Origin: SZUA-35 sp965530755
GTDB taxonomy: Bacteria > Actinomycetota > Acidimicrobiia > Acidimicrobiales > SZUA-35
DNA: 64,000 nucleotides
Assembly: GCA_965530755.1 (NCBI GenBank)
Contig: CBESNA010000017.1
Span: 1 to 64,000, forward strand
Reading direction: 5' to 3'
In this document: positions 26,054-34,465 of the stretch, in pieces
How positions within the stretch are numbered: position 1 is the first letter of the stretch
Layout: each line of letters opens with the position of its first letter
Notes under the pieces: model-generated
The model's database searches: none
What the model saw: the letters and a program-made list of their open reading frames with translations, nothing else
What the model was told of the DNA's origin: nothing
Made by a program: the position numbers and the translations under genes

Positions 26054-27292
26054 TCAGTTGGTGCACGGTTTTCGCTCGTCGCTTGGGTCGAACCGGTCAG
26101 GCCGAGTGTTGCCGTGGTGGGTGCCGTCAGGGCGGAAGATCCTGAGCGTGCGGTCGGGGAGGAGTTTGATGGCCCACTGGCCCTCGTGGACACGGTGGTG
26201 ATGTGTGGAGCAGAGCGGCACGAGGTTGTCGAGATTGGTAGCGCCGCCCTGGTTCCATTCATGGATGTGGTGGGCCTGACACCAGGAGACAGGCCGATCG
26301 CAGCCTTGCCAAGCGCAGGCGGCATACATGGCGTTGAGTGCCACCCACTGAGTTTTGGTGGCGGTGCGGTGTTGGCGCCCGACGTCGATCACGACGCCAT
26401 CGGCATCGAGTACGACTCGGCGGATGAGCGCGTCGCAGCCGAGGCGGGTGATCGTGTCGTGGGACAGCTCGCTGCCATCACGTGTTTCTCTCGTGGCGTG
26501 TTCGTGAGGCCCGCTGGTCGCCGAGTCGGCGTCGATGATGACGAGGATTTCTGGCCGCCCCTTGGCACCGTTCCCATGCTGGATCAGTTCGACGAGGGCG
26601 GCGGCGTCGAGGTGTCGACCTTTGGTGATGGGTTCGCCGGCGTTACTGGCGCTGGCCGCCATGGCGGAGGCTTCCCGTTCGATCCCGTTCTTGACTGAGG
26701 CAAACCATTCCGGGTCGAAGGAGCCCCTGATGTGACCCATGCCGTTTCGGTCGGTCCACAACGACAGGCTGGAAGCTTGACGTTGGCCGACGGCTTTGGC
26801 TCGGCCGTGATCGTCGGCGATGCGGTTGGCGATGCGGCGAACGTTCTTGGCGAAGGTGTCGACGGGTTGGTTGTTGGTTCGGTTGACGAGGTCGGCGGCC
26901 GCAGCGTCGAAGAGCGGGCGGGACTCGAGTTCGAGGTTGTTGGCGGCTCTGGCGATGGCGTCGAGGTGTTCGCCGCTGATGGTTCCGTTGTCGAGTGCTG
27001 GGCCGAGGTCCGGGATGTCGTCGACGATTCTGGAGCGGGCAGCGTTGCGGCGAGCCGTGGCACTGCTGACGTCGCTGTTGTCATGAAAGGCGTCGTTGGC
27101 GTCTGGGCCCCTGTTGCGGCTCGACAGATGGTCGCAGTGTTGGCCGGCTCGGACCTTGAGTGCGGTGAGAACGCGATCGGCTCTGGTGATGTCGTCGAGG
27201 AGGGCCCGGGTGTGGGCCGTGTCGAGCTCGGACACCACGATGGCGGCGGTGTCGGCTGCGAGTGCTTGCAGTGTGTTCGACAGGTCAGCCAT
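26054..27292 (-). CDS. DUF222 domain HNH endonuclease (13E12-type), SOS-controlled
   Basis: 412 residues. The first 280 are the helical DUF222 domain (LDAIARAANNLELESRP, HIRGSFDPEWFASVKNGIE). The C-terminal 120 residues hold the HNH nuclease, with Cys pairs and His in CAWQGCDRPVSWCQAHHIHE, then NLDNLVPLCSTHHHRVHEG. These genes are multicopy and patchily spread in actinobacteria, and some mycobacterial 13E12 copies are known to have SOS boxes. A perfect LexA operator sits in this promoter. The leader is about 12 nt with an AGGAGGAG ribosome site, unlike the leaderless neighbours. Codon use looks ordinary. The biological role is unproven. Confidence 0.92.
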   Translation of the reverse strand: MADLSNTLQALAADTAAIVVSELDTAHTRALLDDITRADRVLTALKVRAGQHCDHLSSRNRGPDANDAFHDNSDVSSATARRNAARSRIVDDIPDLGPALDNGTISGEHLDAIARAANNLELESRPLFDAAAADLVNRTNNQPVDTFAKNVRRIANRIADDHGRAKAVGQRQASSLSLWTDRNGMGHIRGSFDPEWFASVKNGIEREASAMAASASNAGEPITKGRHLDAAALVELIQHGNGAKGRPEILVIIDADSATSGPHEHATRETRDGSELSHDTITRLGCDALIRRVVLDADGVVIDVGRQHRTATKTQWVALNAMYAACAWQGCDRPVSWCQAHHIHEWNQGGATNLDNLVPLCSTHHHRVHEGQWAIKLLPDRTLRIFRPDGTHHGNTRPDRFDPSDERKPCTN

Positions 27293-27303
27293 GGCTCCTC
27301 CTC

Positions 27304-27339
27304 TCCCATCATGATATCGAACACAGGTTCGACTGTCAA
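27304..27339 (-). promoter_or_regulatory. Consensus promoter with LexA (SOS) box in the spacer
   Basis: Reading the minus strand: TTGACA (27339-27334), a 17-bp spacer, TATCAT (27316-27311). The spacer contains a perfect TCGAAC-N4-GTTCGA palindrome (27317-27332), the actinobacterial LexA operator consensus, filling 16 of its 17 bp. LexA bound there would block RNA polymerase directly. The predicted start site is about 27304, 12 nt before the DUF222-HNH ATG. Confidence 0.88.
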
Positions 27340-27384
27340 TACATGTCGATCAAATACAAGAAGATAAGGTAAGAAATAGACGCA

Positions 27385-28113
27385 TCAAAAGGCAAAAGTA
27401 GTCGAGAGCCGAGCACGTTGCTGTCCAGCACCGTCGAAATTGTCGGCGGCGAGCCACTGCTGGAACATGCGGTCGATCCTCGGCCAGTCACTCTCGATCA
27501 TGGCGAACCACGCAGTGTCGCGGTTGCGACCCTTGTAGTGAGTGGCATGACGGAACGTCCCTTCGTAGGCGAAACCAAGGCGGTGGGCAGCAGCGATCGA
27601 CGGTGCGTTCAGGGCGTCGCATTTCCACTCGTAGCGTCGGTAGTTGGCCTCGAACGCCCGTTTCATCATGAGATACATCGCCTCGGTCGCAGCCGCCGTT
27701 CGCTGCAGCGATGGGCTGAAGTGGATGTGTCCTACTTCGACAGAGGCGCTCCGAGGGTCGATCCGCAGATAGGCCGCGAGTCCGGTGCAACGACCGGAGA
27801 TGAGATCGATGATCGTGAAGAACATGGGATCTCGCGCGTCCTGGTCTGGCTGCTCGGTCCAGGCACCGAGCCACGTATCAAAGGCATCTCGAGTGGCGAA
27901 CGGGCCATAGGGCAGGTACGTCCAGGAAATGTCGTCCGCAGCCGAGAAGGCGGCCCAGAGTTCGTCGCCGTGAGCTTCGGCGAGTGGAACGAGACGACAG
28001 AACACTCCTTCCATCGCGTCTCCGGGCGGCGGGCTGTCTGGGAGCGGAACGGTGATCGCCAGGCCAACTGGCTGACCCAAGTCATTGATCGTTGATTCGA
28101 GGAACTCGTCCAT
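27385..28113 (-). CDS. GNAT-family N-acetyltransferase
   Basis: 242 residues. The RimJ/RimL-like acetyltransferase fold is seen in CRLVPLAEAHGDELWAAF, SWTYLPYGPFATRDAFDTWL, ASVEVGHIHFSPSLQRTAAATEAMYLMMKRAF (acetyl-CoA-binding region) and CDALNAPSIAAAHRLGFAYEGTFR. The family acetylates protein N-termini or small amines; the substrate here is unknown. The start at 28113 has CATGAT 6 nt upstream. A second in-frame ATG at 28131 is possible. Confidence 0.85.
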   Translation of the reverse strand: MDEFLESTINDLGQPVGLAITVPLPDSPPPGDAMEGVFCRLVPLAEAHGDELWAAFSAADDISWTYLPYGPFATRDAFDTWLGAWTEQPDQDARDPMFFTIIDLISGRCTGLAAYLRIDPRSASVEVGHIHFSPSLQRTAAATEAMYLMMKRAFEANYRRYEWKCDALNAPSIAAAHRLGFAYEGTFRHATHYKGRNRDTAWFAMIESDWPRIDRMFQQWLAADNFDGAGQQRARLSTTFAF

Positions 28114-28178
28114 GCGGCGATCATGCCCCATCGGGGCCGATCTCGATGCAGCCGACGTCGGACTGAGTTCCGACGTTG

Positions 28179-28757
28179 TCAATGGGACGGCTGGATCGAC
28201 TTCTTCCAATTCGCTCGGGTCAGCCGGTAGAGCACGTGGTGGACCAGCGGACTGCCGGCGGGCACCCGCGGATGGTCGAAATCTTCGCCCGCGTCGGTGG
28301 TCATACCGAGCTTTTCCATCACCCTTCGGGACCCGAGGTTGATCGCGGCTGTGAACGACACGATCTCGGGGAGGTCGAGTCGCTCGAACCCATCGGCCAG
28401 CACCCGCTCGGCCGCCTCGGTGGCGTAGCCGCGACCCCAGGCCCACGAGTCCAGCCGCCAACCCACCTCGACCGCCGGTGTGAACGGGGCATCGAAGGTC
28501 GCCGTCCAGAGCCCGACGAAGCCGGCGAATCGTCCGGCACTCGGTTCCTGGGTCTCGACGGCCCAGAGTCCGAACCCGCTGTCCTCGAAGTGTTGTTCGA
28601 TTCGATCGACGAACGCGTCGCTCTCGGCGCTGGTCAGCGGAGCATGAAAGAACTCCATGACCTCCGCGTCGGCGTTCATCGCCGCAAACGACGCTCGGTC
28701 ATCGGGCTTCCAACGCCGCAGGCGGAGACGTTCGGTCTCCAGCGATGGAATCGACAT
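28179..28757 (-). CDS. GNAT-family N-acetyltransferase, RimJ/RimL type
   Basis: 192 residues. The N-terminal IPSLETERLRLRRWKPDDRASFAAMN is typical of RimJ/RimL-like enzymes, followed by VEVGWRLDSWAWGRGYATEAAERVL with the Q/RxxGxA-type acetyl-CoA loop (GRGYAT) and AINLGSRRVMEKLGM. The target is unknown. The ATG overlaps the stop of the upstream maleylpyruvate isomerase-like gene, so the two are cotranscribed. A different GNAT follows downstream, but the two are not close paralogues. Confidence 0.88.
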   Translation of the reverse strand: MSIPSLETERLRLRRWKPDDRASFAAMNADAEVMEFFHAPLTSAESDAFVDRIEQHFEDSGFGLWAVETQEPSAGRFAGFVGLWTATFDAPFTPAVEVGWRLDSWAWGRGYATEAAERVLADGFERLDLPEIVSFTAAINLGSRRVMEKLGMTTDAGEDFDHPRVPAGSPLVHHVLYRLTRANWKKSIQPSH

Positions 28758-29374
28758 CAGGCCAGCCCTGGTGGACGTCGGGCAACAGAGCCGTCCCATT
28801 CTGACAATGGTGCGCAGTGCCAGGCCCACCCGCTGAGGCGAGGTTGATCGGGGAGGGCGATCCGGCCGTTGGCCCAGCGCAATTGGCTCCATGGATCGGC
28901 ATCGCCGGTCACCCAAGGGAAGAGTCGGTGAAGAACCGGCTCGACGAGGTTCGGCGCCGGATCGAACACGGATCCGAGCCCACGGGCCGCGTCGTCGGTG
29001 TGGATGAGCATCTCGTCACACGCCATGGCTGCGAAGCCAGACGGGTCGGCCATACCCATCGGGTGGAAGCCGCGAGCGGTTGGGGGCGAGGTATCGACCA
29101 CCGCAGCCAGGACTGCGGCGTAGGTCCGCAGCGTCTCGATGACGTCTGCCACCGCTTCGTCGGTTTTGACTCGGTGTTCCACCGGCTGAAGATCGGCTCC
29201 TCCAGCGGCCAGGTCGATTCCGTACCAGATGCAGCCCTCTGCGGTGTGGCCGACCACCTCGACCACCGACATGTCGAGCTCGGGGATGGGCGCGCTCCAG
29301 TCCCCACCGAGATGGTCTCTGAGGAAACCGACGCAGGCGTCGGCTGTTCGTCTGATGTGTTCAGAATCAACCAC
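28757..29374 (-). CDS. Mycothiol-dependent maleylpyruvate isomerase-like (MDMPI) protein
   Basis: 205 residues with the DinB-related helical fold. The N-terminal part has SVVEVVGHTAEGCIWYGIDLA, with the first metal-ligand His in the HxA position of this family. MACDEMLIHTDDAARGLG carries the HxxD metal/thiol site. Characterised relatives use mycothiol. The general function here is unknown. The GTG start at 29374 has TACGAT 7 nt upstream, indicating a leaderless transcript that continues into the GNAT gene. Confidence 0.8.
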   Translation of the reverse strand: MVDSEHIRRTADACVGFLRDHLGGDWSAPIPELDMSVVEVVGHTAEGCIWYGIDLAAGGADLQPVEHRVKTDEAVADVIETLRTYAAVLAAVVDTSPPTARGFHPMGMADPSGFAAMACDEMLIHTDDAARGLGSVFDPAPNLVEPVLHRLFPWVTGDADPWSQLRWANGRIALPDQPRLSGWAWHCAPLSEWDGSVARRPPGLA

Positions 29375-29395
29375 GCCCGAGATCGTAGATCGAGG

Positions 29396-30781
29396 TCAGC
29401 TCGGTCGGAGTTCGAGTCCTTCTGGCCGCCAGTGGCGACCGGCGAACACGAACTGGTTCACCGTGCAATGACGCTCGAGGAAGCCGGCCTCGCAATAGGC
29501 GAGATAGAAGCGCCACAGCCTGGTGAATCGCTCATCGAGACCGAGTGCGTACACCTCGTCGATCCTGGCGTCGAACGCCTCGCGCCACTGGCGGAGGGTC
29601 TCGGCGTAGTGAGCAGACAAATCTTCCACGTCGATGACCTGCATTCGCGTCGCCGAACTGACCGACTTGGTGATCGCCCCGATCGACGGAAGGAATCCAC
29701 CGGGGAAGATGAACCGCCGGATGAAGTCCTCGGTGTTCTTGGTTCGTTCGTAGCGGCGATCGGGGACACAGATGGCTTGGATGGCAACGAGGCCGTCGGC
29801 TTCGAGACAGCGCTCGATGGTCGCGAAATAGTTGTCGTAGTCCCGCCAATCGACCGCTTCGATCATCTCGATCGATACGACTCGGTCGTACCGACCTTCG
29901 AGATCGCGCCAGTCGCTGTCGAGCAGGGTGACGTCGTCCGATCGACCGGCCAGCCCGACTCGGTGCGTTGCTTCCTTCAGTTGTTCCTTCGAGATGGTCG
30001 TGGTGGTCACTCTGCACCCCGTGGTGTCAACGGCGCGCAGGGCGAACCCTCCCCAGCCGGTCCCGATCTCGAGCAGCGAGTGGTCAGACGAGACTCCGAG
30101 CTTGTTCAGCAAGCGGTCGTACTTGTGGCGTGAACCCTCGGCGAGCGCAGCCTCGGCGGAGGGGAAGATGGCGGACGAGTAGGTGAGCGTCTCGTCGAGG
30201 AAGATCCGGAAGAAGTCGTTTCCGAGGTCGTAGTGGCTCGCGATGTCCTCGCGATTTCGCGACCGGCTCGGCGTGGGGAGCGCCGCTCTGATTCGATCGG
30301 TTGCCCAACCCGTTGCGTTGGAGATCCGATTGCGGAGTTCGTCGATGGGCTCGAGGCTGCGGATGATCGATCGGACCACCGTCACTGGGTCATCGCTGTC
30401 CCACCATCCTTCGAAATAGCCACGGCCGAGACCGATCGACCCCTCCTTCACCAGCGATGTCCATGCTCGCGAGTCGAGCACTTCGAGCGTCGCGATCAAC
30501 TGGTCTCCATCGAGGTCGAGAGGCGCCCCGACGGTCGTTATCCGGTCGCCGGCACGAACCTCCGACTCGCCGACAGGGGCATCGAGCTCGGCGCCGCCCC
30601 GTTCGATGATGACGACCCGATCACGCTCGATGCGGTCGAGCAGACGCAACACGGCCGATCGTGCAGCCCTCGCAGCGATGCTGGGCGCAGCCTCCGGGGT
30701 GTGGCCGGCTCGCCGGAGGAGTCGCCCCGGCTGGACGGGGCCGACGGAGCCGTTGATCGTTGCGGTGTGCTGGTCGGTCAT
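29396..30781 (-). CDS. Cyclopropane-fatty-acyl-phospholipid synthase family methyltransferase
   Basis: 461 residues. An N-terminal lipid-binding domain (SLVKEGSIGLGRGYFEGWWD) precedes the SAM methyltransferase domain: IASHYDLGNDFFRIFLDETLTYSSAIF, SLLEIGTGWGGFALRA and VSIEMIEAVDWRDYDNYF. It methylates the double bond of unsaturated phospholipid acyl chains to give cyclopropane, methyl-branched or furan-precursor chains. It is the last of three overlapping genes with a DUF1365 protein and an FAD oxidoreductase, which suggests the methylated lipid is further oxidised or reduced. Confidence 0.88.
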   Translation of the reverse strand: MTDQHTATINGSVGPVQPGRLLRRAGHTPEAAPSIAARAARSAVLRLLDRIERDRVVIIERGGAELDAPVGESEVRAGDRITTVGAPLDLDGDQLIATLEVLDSRAWTSLVKEGSIGLGRGYFEGWWDSDDPVTVVRSIIRSLEPIDELRNRISNATGWATDRIRAALPTPSRSRNREDIASHYDLGNDFFRIFLDETLTYSSAIFPSAEAALAEGSRHKYDRLLNKLGVSSDHSLLEIGTGWGGFALRAVDTTGCRVTTTTISKEQLKEATHRVGLAGRSDDVTLLDSDWRDLEGRYDRVVSIEMIEAVDWRDYDNYFATIERCLEADGLVAIQAICVPDRRYERTKNTEDFIRRFIFPGGFLPSIGAITKSVSSATRMQVIDVEDLSAHYAETLRQWREAFDARIDEVYALGLDERFTRLWRFYLAYCEAGFLERHCTVNQFVFAGRHWRPEGLELRPS

Positions 30782-31572
30782 GCGGAAACCTCAGTTGATG
30801 ATCGTTTGGGATGGGAGACGAACGGAACGCCCTTGCGCCACAGCCGGGAGGCCTGGGCGTGGATGCCGGCGCTCACGCGATGGGTCGGCAGGGGAGTGGA
30901 TCGGAGGGATCGAGCGAGCAGTTCGCGGGTGGCCGGGACTCGATGCGTTCGCAATGCCGTGTGGAGGACGAGCTCGTCGGCTGGGTTCAGCACGTCGATG
31001 TCGATGGCCACTCGGTCGTCGCGATCGGCGACGCGCAGCTCGTAGCGATGGTCCATGCCGAGGAACGGCGAGACGTGCAGGGTCTTGTCGAAGCTTGAAT
31101 GCAGCCACCCATCGGTCGCATCGAGGGCCAGTGGATAGCGGTGTCGTTCCTTCCACGGCGTGTTTGTCACCTCGAGGACAGCGCCGACGGGATGAACGTC
31201 GTCGACCGCGGTGGTGGGCTCGATCGAGTCCCACACGAGGTAGACGGTGATCGGGTTGAAGAGCCACCCCCAACGTCGGATCTGGGTCACCATCCGAACC
31301 GGTCCCTCGACGGGTCGACCGATCACCGCAGTGACCTCAGAGCGAGCGGCGTCACCGAGTGAGCCACTTACTGTGACCCCGTAGTCTTTGCGGTGAAAGC
31401 GGGCAGGAGCGACTCGGTGGGACGAGAACGCAGGGTGGAGCGAGCAGAGGTCGTCCGGTCGGTCAGGGTCGATCCAGACCTGGCTCACTGGCGACGTGAA
31501 CTGATGGAAGGCCGTGGCCTCCCGACGGTGCACCACCGAGCCCTCGCAGATCGCAGGCGGGCCCGGCCTCAC
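30778..31572 (-). CDS. DUF1365 domain protein
   Basis: 264 residues. The family signature starts near the N-terminus with ICEGSVVHRREATAFHQF, then FHRKDYG, the strongly conserved RRWGWLFNPITVYLVWD, VLEVTNTPWKERHRYPL and FDKTLHVSPFLGMDHRYE. The biochemical role is unknown, but the gene is repeatedly found between an FAD-dependent oxidoreductase and a Cfa-like methyltransferase, as here. The GTG start at 31572 overlaps the upstream TGA, and the 3' end overlaps the Cfa-like gene by 4 nt. An upstream start would run inside the FAD gene. Confidence 0.85.
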   Translation of the reverse strand: MRPGPPAICEGSVVHRREATAFHQFTSPVSQVWIDPDRPDDLCSLHPAFSSHRVAPARFHRKDYGVTVSGSLGDAARSEVTAVIGRPVEGPVRMVTQIRRWGWLFNPITVYLVWDSIEPTTAVDDVHPVGAVLEVTNTPWKERHRYPLALDATDGWLHSSFDKTLHVSPFLGMDHRYELRVADRDDRVAIDIDVLNPADELVLHTALRTHRVPATRELLARSLRSTPLPTHRVSAGIHAQASRLWRKGVPFVSHPKRSSTEVSA

Positions 31573-32861
31573 CAGTCGACCCCGAGTCGGCGGCACACCC
31601 GTAGACCGGAGGTGATGCCGTCCTCGTGGAATCCGTAGCCCCAATAGGCGCCGGCAAAGTGCGTGCCGCGGCTCCCGTCAATGTCGTCGAACCGGGCCTG
31701 CGCCTCGATGGCAGGGCCGTCGAACACGGGGTGGGCATACTCGAAGCTCGCGAGCACTGCGCCGGGGTCGATTCGGTGATCGCTGTTGAGGCTCACGAGG
31801 TAGCGCAGGCTGCCGTCCAAGCGCTGAAGGTCGGTCATGTCGTACGTGAGTGTGCTGACCCGCTCGGGGTCCTCGCCTGGCTGGGGCCGGTCGTAATTCC
31901 AGGCCGACCATGCGGCCCGGACCGGAGAGAGCACCGAAGTGTCGGTGTGAAGGGTCGCTCGATTGGGCTGGTAGCCGATCGCTCCGAGGACCTCCTTCTC
32001 GTCCGGCGACGCATCGGCGAGGATCCCGAGCGTTTGGTCCGAATGGCAGGCAAAGATGATCTTGTCGAATGTCTCAGCCCGATCGAACGAGTCCGTGTCT
32101 CGGTCGGTGAGGACGGTCACGACGCCGTCTGATCTCTCGACCGACCGCACGGGTGTTGCGAGGCGAATCTCACCGCCGAACCGATCGGAGATCGCATCGA
32201 CGTACACCCTGCTGCCGCCGGTGATCGTCCGCCACTGCGGGCGGTCACCGACGCCAAGGAGTCCGTGATTCGCAAGAAACCGCAACAGGCTGATCGCCGG
32301 GAACTCGTCGAACGTGGCGGGGTCGGCGGACCAGACAGACGACCCCATCGGGATGAGGTGTTGTTCCCGGAAAGCCTTCGAGTATCGACCAGCGTCGAGG
32401 AAGTCGCCGATGCTCTGCGTCTCGTCGCCAGCGTTGTCGCCACCGTCTGCGGCCTCCAGCAACCGCTTGGCGGACCGGTAGAAGCGGGCGATGTCGGCGA
32501 GCATGCGCCACATCGTCGGACGGACGATGTTCCGCTTGTCGGCGAACAACGTGCGCAGGTTCGTGGCTCGGTAGGTGAAGTCGGCCCCTCGATCGGTCAC
32601 GCCGAAGCTCATCTCGGTGTCCTGCACCGGCACACCGAGCTCCTCGAAGAGGCGAACGAGGTTCGGATAGTTGCGATCGTTGTGCACGATGAAGCCGGTG
32701 TCGATGGCGAGTTCGCCAGCTGTTGGGTCATTGACGGTGACAGTGTTCGAGTGCCCGCCGAGACGGGGCGAAGCCTCGAACAACGTGACCTCGTGGTGCG
32801 GACCCAACACGTGGGCGCAGGTGAGTCCGGCGATCCCGGACCCGACGATGGCGATGCGCAT
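31569..32861 (-). CDS. FAD-dependent amine-oxidase-like oxidoreductase
   Basis: 430 residues. The FAD-binding dinucleotide motif is at the N-terminus (RIAIVGSGIAGLTCAHVLG), followed by FEASPRLGGHSNTV, which binds the pyrophosphate. IDTGFIVHNDRNYPNLVRLF and the end FAGAYWGYGFHEDGITSG match the NAD(P)/FAD family found with DUF1365 and Cfa genes. A relation to lipid desaturation or saturation is inferred from context. I chose 32861 because the motif must start at the N-terminus. An ATG at 32903 would add 14 residues. Confidence 0.86.
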   Translation of the reverse strand: MRIAIVGSGIAGLTCAHVLGPHHEVTLFEASPRLGGHSNTVTVNDPTAGELAIDTGFIVHNDRNYPNLVRLFEELGVPVQDTEMSFGVTDRGADFTYRATNLRTLFADKRNIVRPTMWRMLADIARFYRSAKRLLEAADGGDNAGDETQSIGDFLDAGRYSKAFREQHLIPMGSSVWSADPATFDEFPAISLLRFLANHGLLGVGDRPQWRTITGGSRVYVDAISDRFGGEIRLATPVRSVERSDGVVTVLTDRDTDSFDRAETFDKIIFACHSDQTLGILADASPDEKEVLGAIGYQPNRATLHTDTSVLSPVRAAWSAWNYDRPQPGEDPERVSTLTYDMTDLQRLDGSLRYLVSLNSDHRIDPGAVLASFEYAHPVFDGPAIEAQARFDDIDGSRGTHFAGAYWGYGFHEDGITSGLRVCRRLGVDW

Positions 32862-33061
32862 GGCTAGGTGTTCGTCGCCGAACGCCGTTTGGATGCTCTG
32901 CATCGAGATGCCGTACCCATCGATCCGGCACTCAACCCCGCCATCTGCGCAACTGCGTCGCGTTTTGCTCGGAAAGCGACGCATACGCGACGCGGTTGGG
33001 CGCGTTGGGGCGGAGACGAACGGCTCAGCTGGACCCACCGGCATCGCCGTAGACTCCTGCG

Positions 33062-34465
33062 GTGGCTCTTCCCACCGTGATCGCCGTCGTTCCGGACTCG
33101 CCCGCCGCTCAGGCCGGGGTGTTCGTCGGCGATGTCCTGCGCACGGTGAACGGCGAGCAACCCCGTGACGTCATCCAATATCAACTGTTGGTCGACGAGG
33201 CTTCCGTCGTCCTCGACATCGAGCGAGCAGGTTTCGAACGCGTCATCGAGATCGAGAAGGCCGATGGCGCACCCCTCGGCATCGAGGTGCAGTCGTCGCT
33301 CTTCGACCAGGTCCGCACGTGTGACAACCACTGCGCGTTCTGCTTCATCTATCAGCTGCCCGAGGGCATGCGGAAGAGCCTCTCTCTCAAAGACGACGAC
33401 TTCCGGCTGTCGTTCCTCTACGGCAACTTCACCACGCTCACCCGTTTCACCGAGGCGGATCTCGAACGAGTGGTCACCGAAGGCTTGTCACCGCTCTACG
33501 TGAGCATCCATGCCACCGATCCAGATCTCCGCAATCACATGCTTCGCAACCGGCGCGGTGCCACCAGCCTTCGCTGGCTGCGAGCGTTGCTCGACCACGG
33601 GATCGAGGTCCACGGCCAGATCGTCGTGTGCCCGGGCGTCAACGACGCGAGTGCATTCGAGCAGACCCTCGCCGGCGTTCTCGACGAGTATCCCGAGCTC
33701 GCTTCGCTCGCTGTGGTCCCGCTCGGCGTGAGCGATCACTCGAACGAACCGGAGATGCGATTCCACACGATCGACGAAGCCGCGGCTGTGGTCGATCTCG
33801 TGGAACGCTGGCAGCAGATCTACGCTGATCTGCTCGGTCATCGCCTCGTCTTCGCTGCCGACGAGTACTACCTTCTGGCCAAGCGCCCCTTCCCCGAACC
33901 CGACGTCTACGAAGGTTTCCCGATGCACGAGGACGGGATCGGGATGGCCCGCACCTTCGAACTCGAATTCAAGGGTGAGGTCGACGACGCCACTGGGACC
34001 AAGTCCGGATTCTTTGCCTGGGTCGAGGGCGCGCCGGCAGAGGGCTATCGAGCACCACGCCTGGCCGGTGGTACCGGCATTGGCGACGGGCTCATCCAAC
34101 TCATGCCCTCCCGGAGTGCGCCGATCGGCATCCTCACCGGCCGTTACGGGGCCGAAATCCTCCGCCCACTGATCGACGAACTCGATCGCGACGACATCCG
34201 AGTGATCCCCGTCGACAACGAGTTCTTCGGCGGCAACATCGCCGTCACCGGACTGATGGTCGGTGTCGACCTTGCTCGCGTCCTCGCCGATCAGCCGCAG
34301 GGCCACCGCTACCTCCTGCCAGACGTCTGCCTCTCGGGAGGTGTGTTCCTCGATGGCACGTCCGTCGATGATCTTCCCCGCCCCGTCGAGATCATCAGCA
34401 CCGATGGCATCGCTCTACGCGACGCTCTCGGCCGCGCCCCCAAGAAAGCCCTGGTCACGTCATGA
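33062..34465 (+). CDS. DUF512 radical SAM protein with N-terminal PDZ-like domain
   Basis: 467 residues. Residues 1-70 form a PDZ-like domain (VVPDSPAAQAGVFVGDVLRTVNG). A radical SAM cluster motif follows, RTCDNHCAFCFIYQLPEGM (CxxxCxxC), with LRNRRGATSLRWLRAL, and a C-terminal DUF512 region. The family belongs with putative Fe-S enzymes; its reaction is unknown. It commonly sits next to der, and here it overlaps der by 4 nt, hinting at a link to ribosome assembly. TAGACT lies 6 nt before the GTG start (leaderless). Confidence 0.9.
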   Translation: MALPTVIAVVPDSPAAQAGVFVGDVLRTVNGEQPRDVIQYQLLVDEASVVLDIERAGFERVIEIEKADGAPLGIEVQSSLFDQVRTCDNHCAFCFIYQLPEGMRKSLSLKDDDFRLSFLYGNFTTLTRFTEADLERVVTEGLSPLYVSIHATDPDLRNHMLRNRRGATSLRWLRALLDHGIEVHGQIVVCPGVNDASAFEQTLAGVLDEYPELASLAVVPLGVSDHSNEPEMRFHTIDEAAAVVDLVERWQQIYADLLGHRLVFAADEYYLLAKRPFPEPDVYEGFPMHEDGIGMARTFELEFKGEVDDATGTKSGFFAWVEGAPAEGYRAPRLAGGTGIGDGLIQLMPSRSAPIGILTGRYGAEILRPLIDELDRDDIRVIPVDNEFFGGNIAVTGLMVGVDLARVLADQPQGHRYLLPDVCLSGGVFLDGTSVDDLPRPVEIISTDGIALRDALGRAPKKALVTS

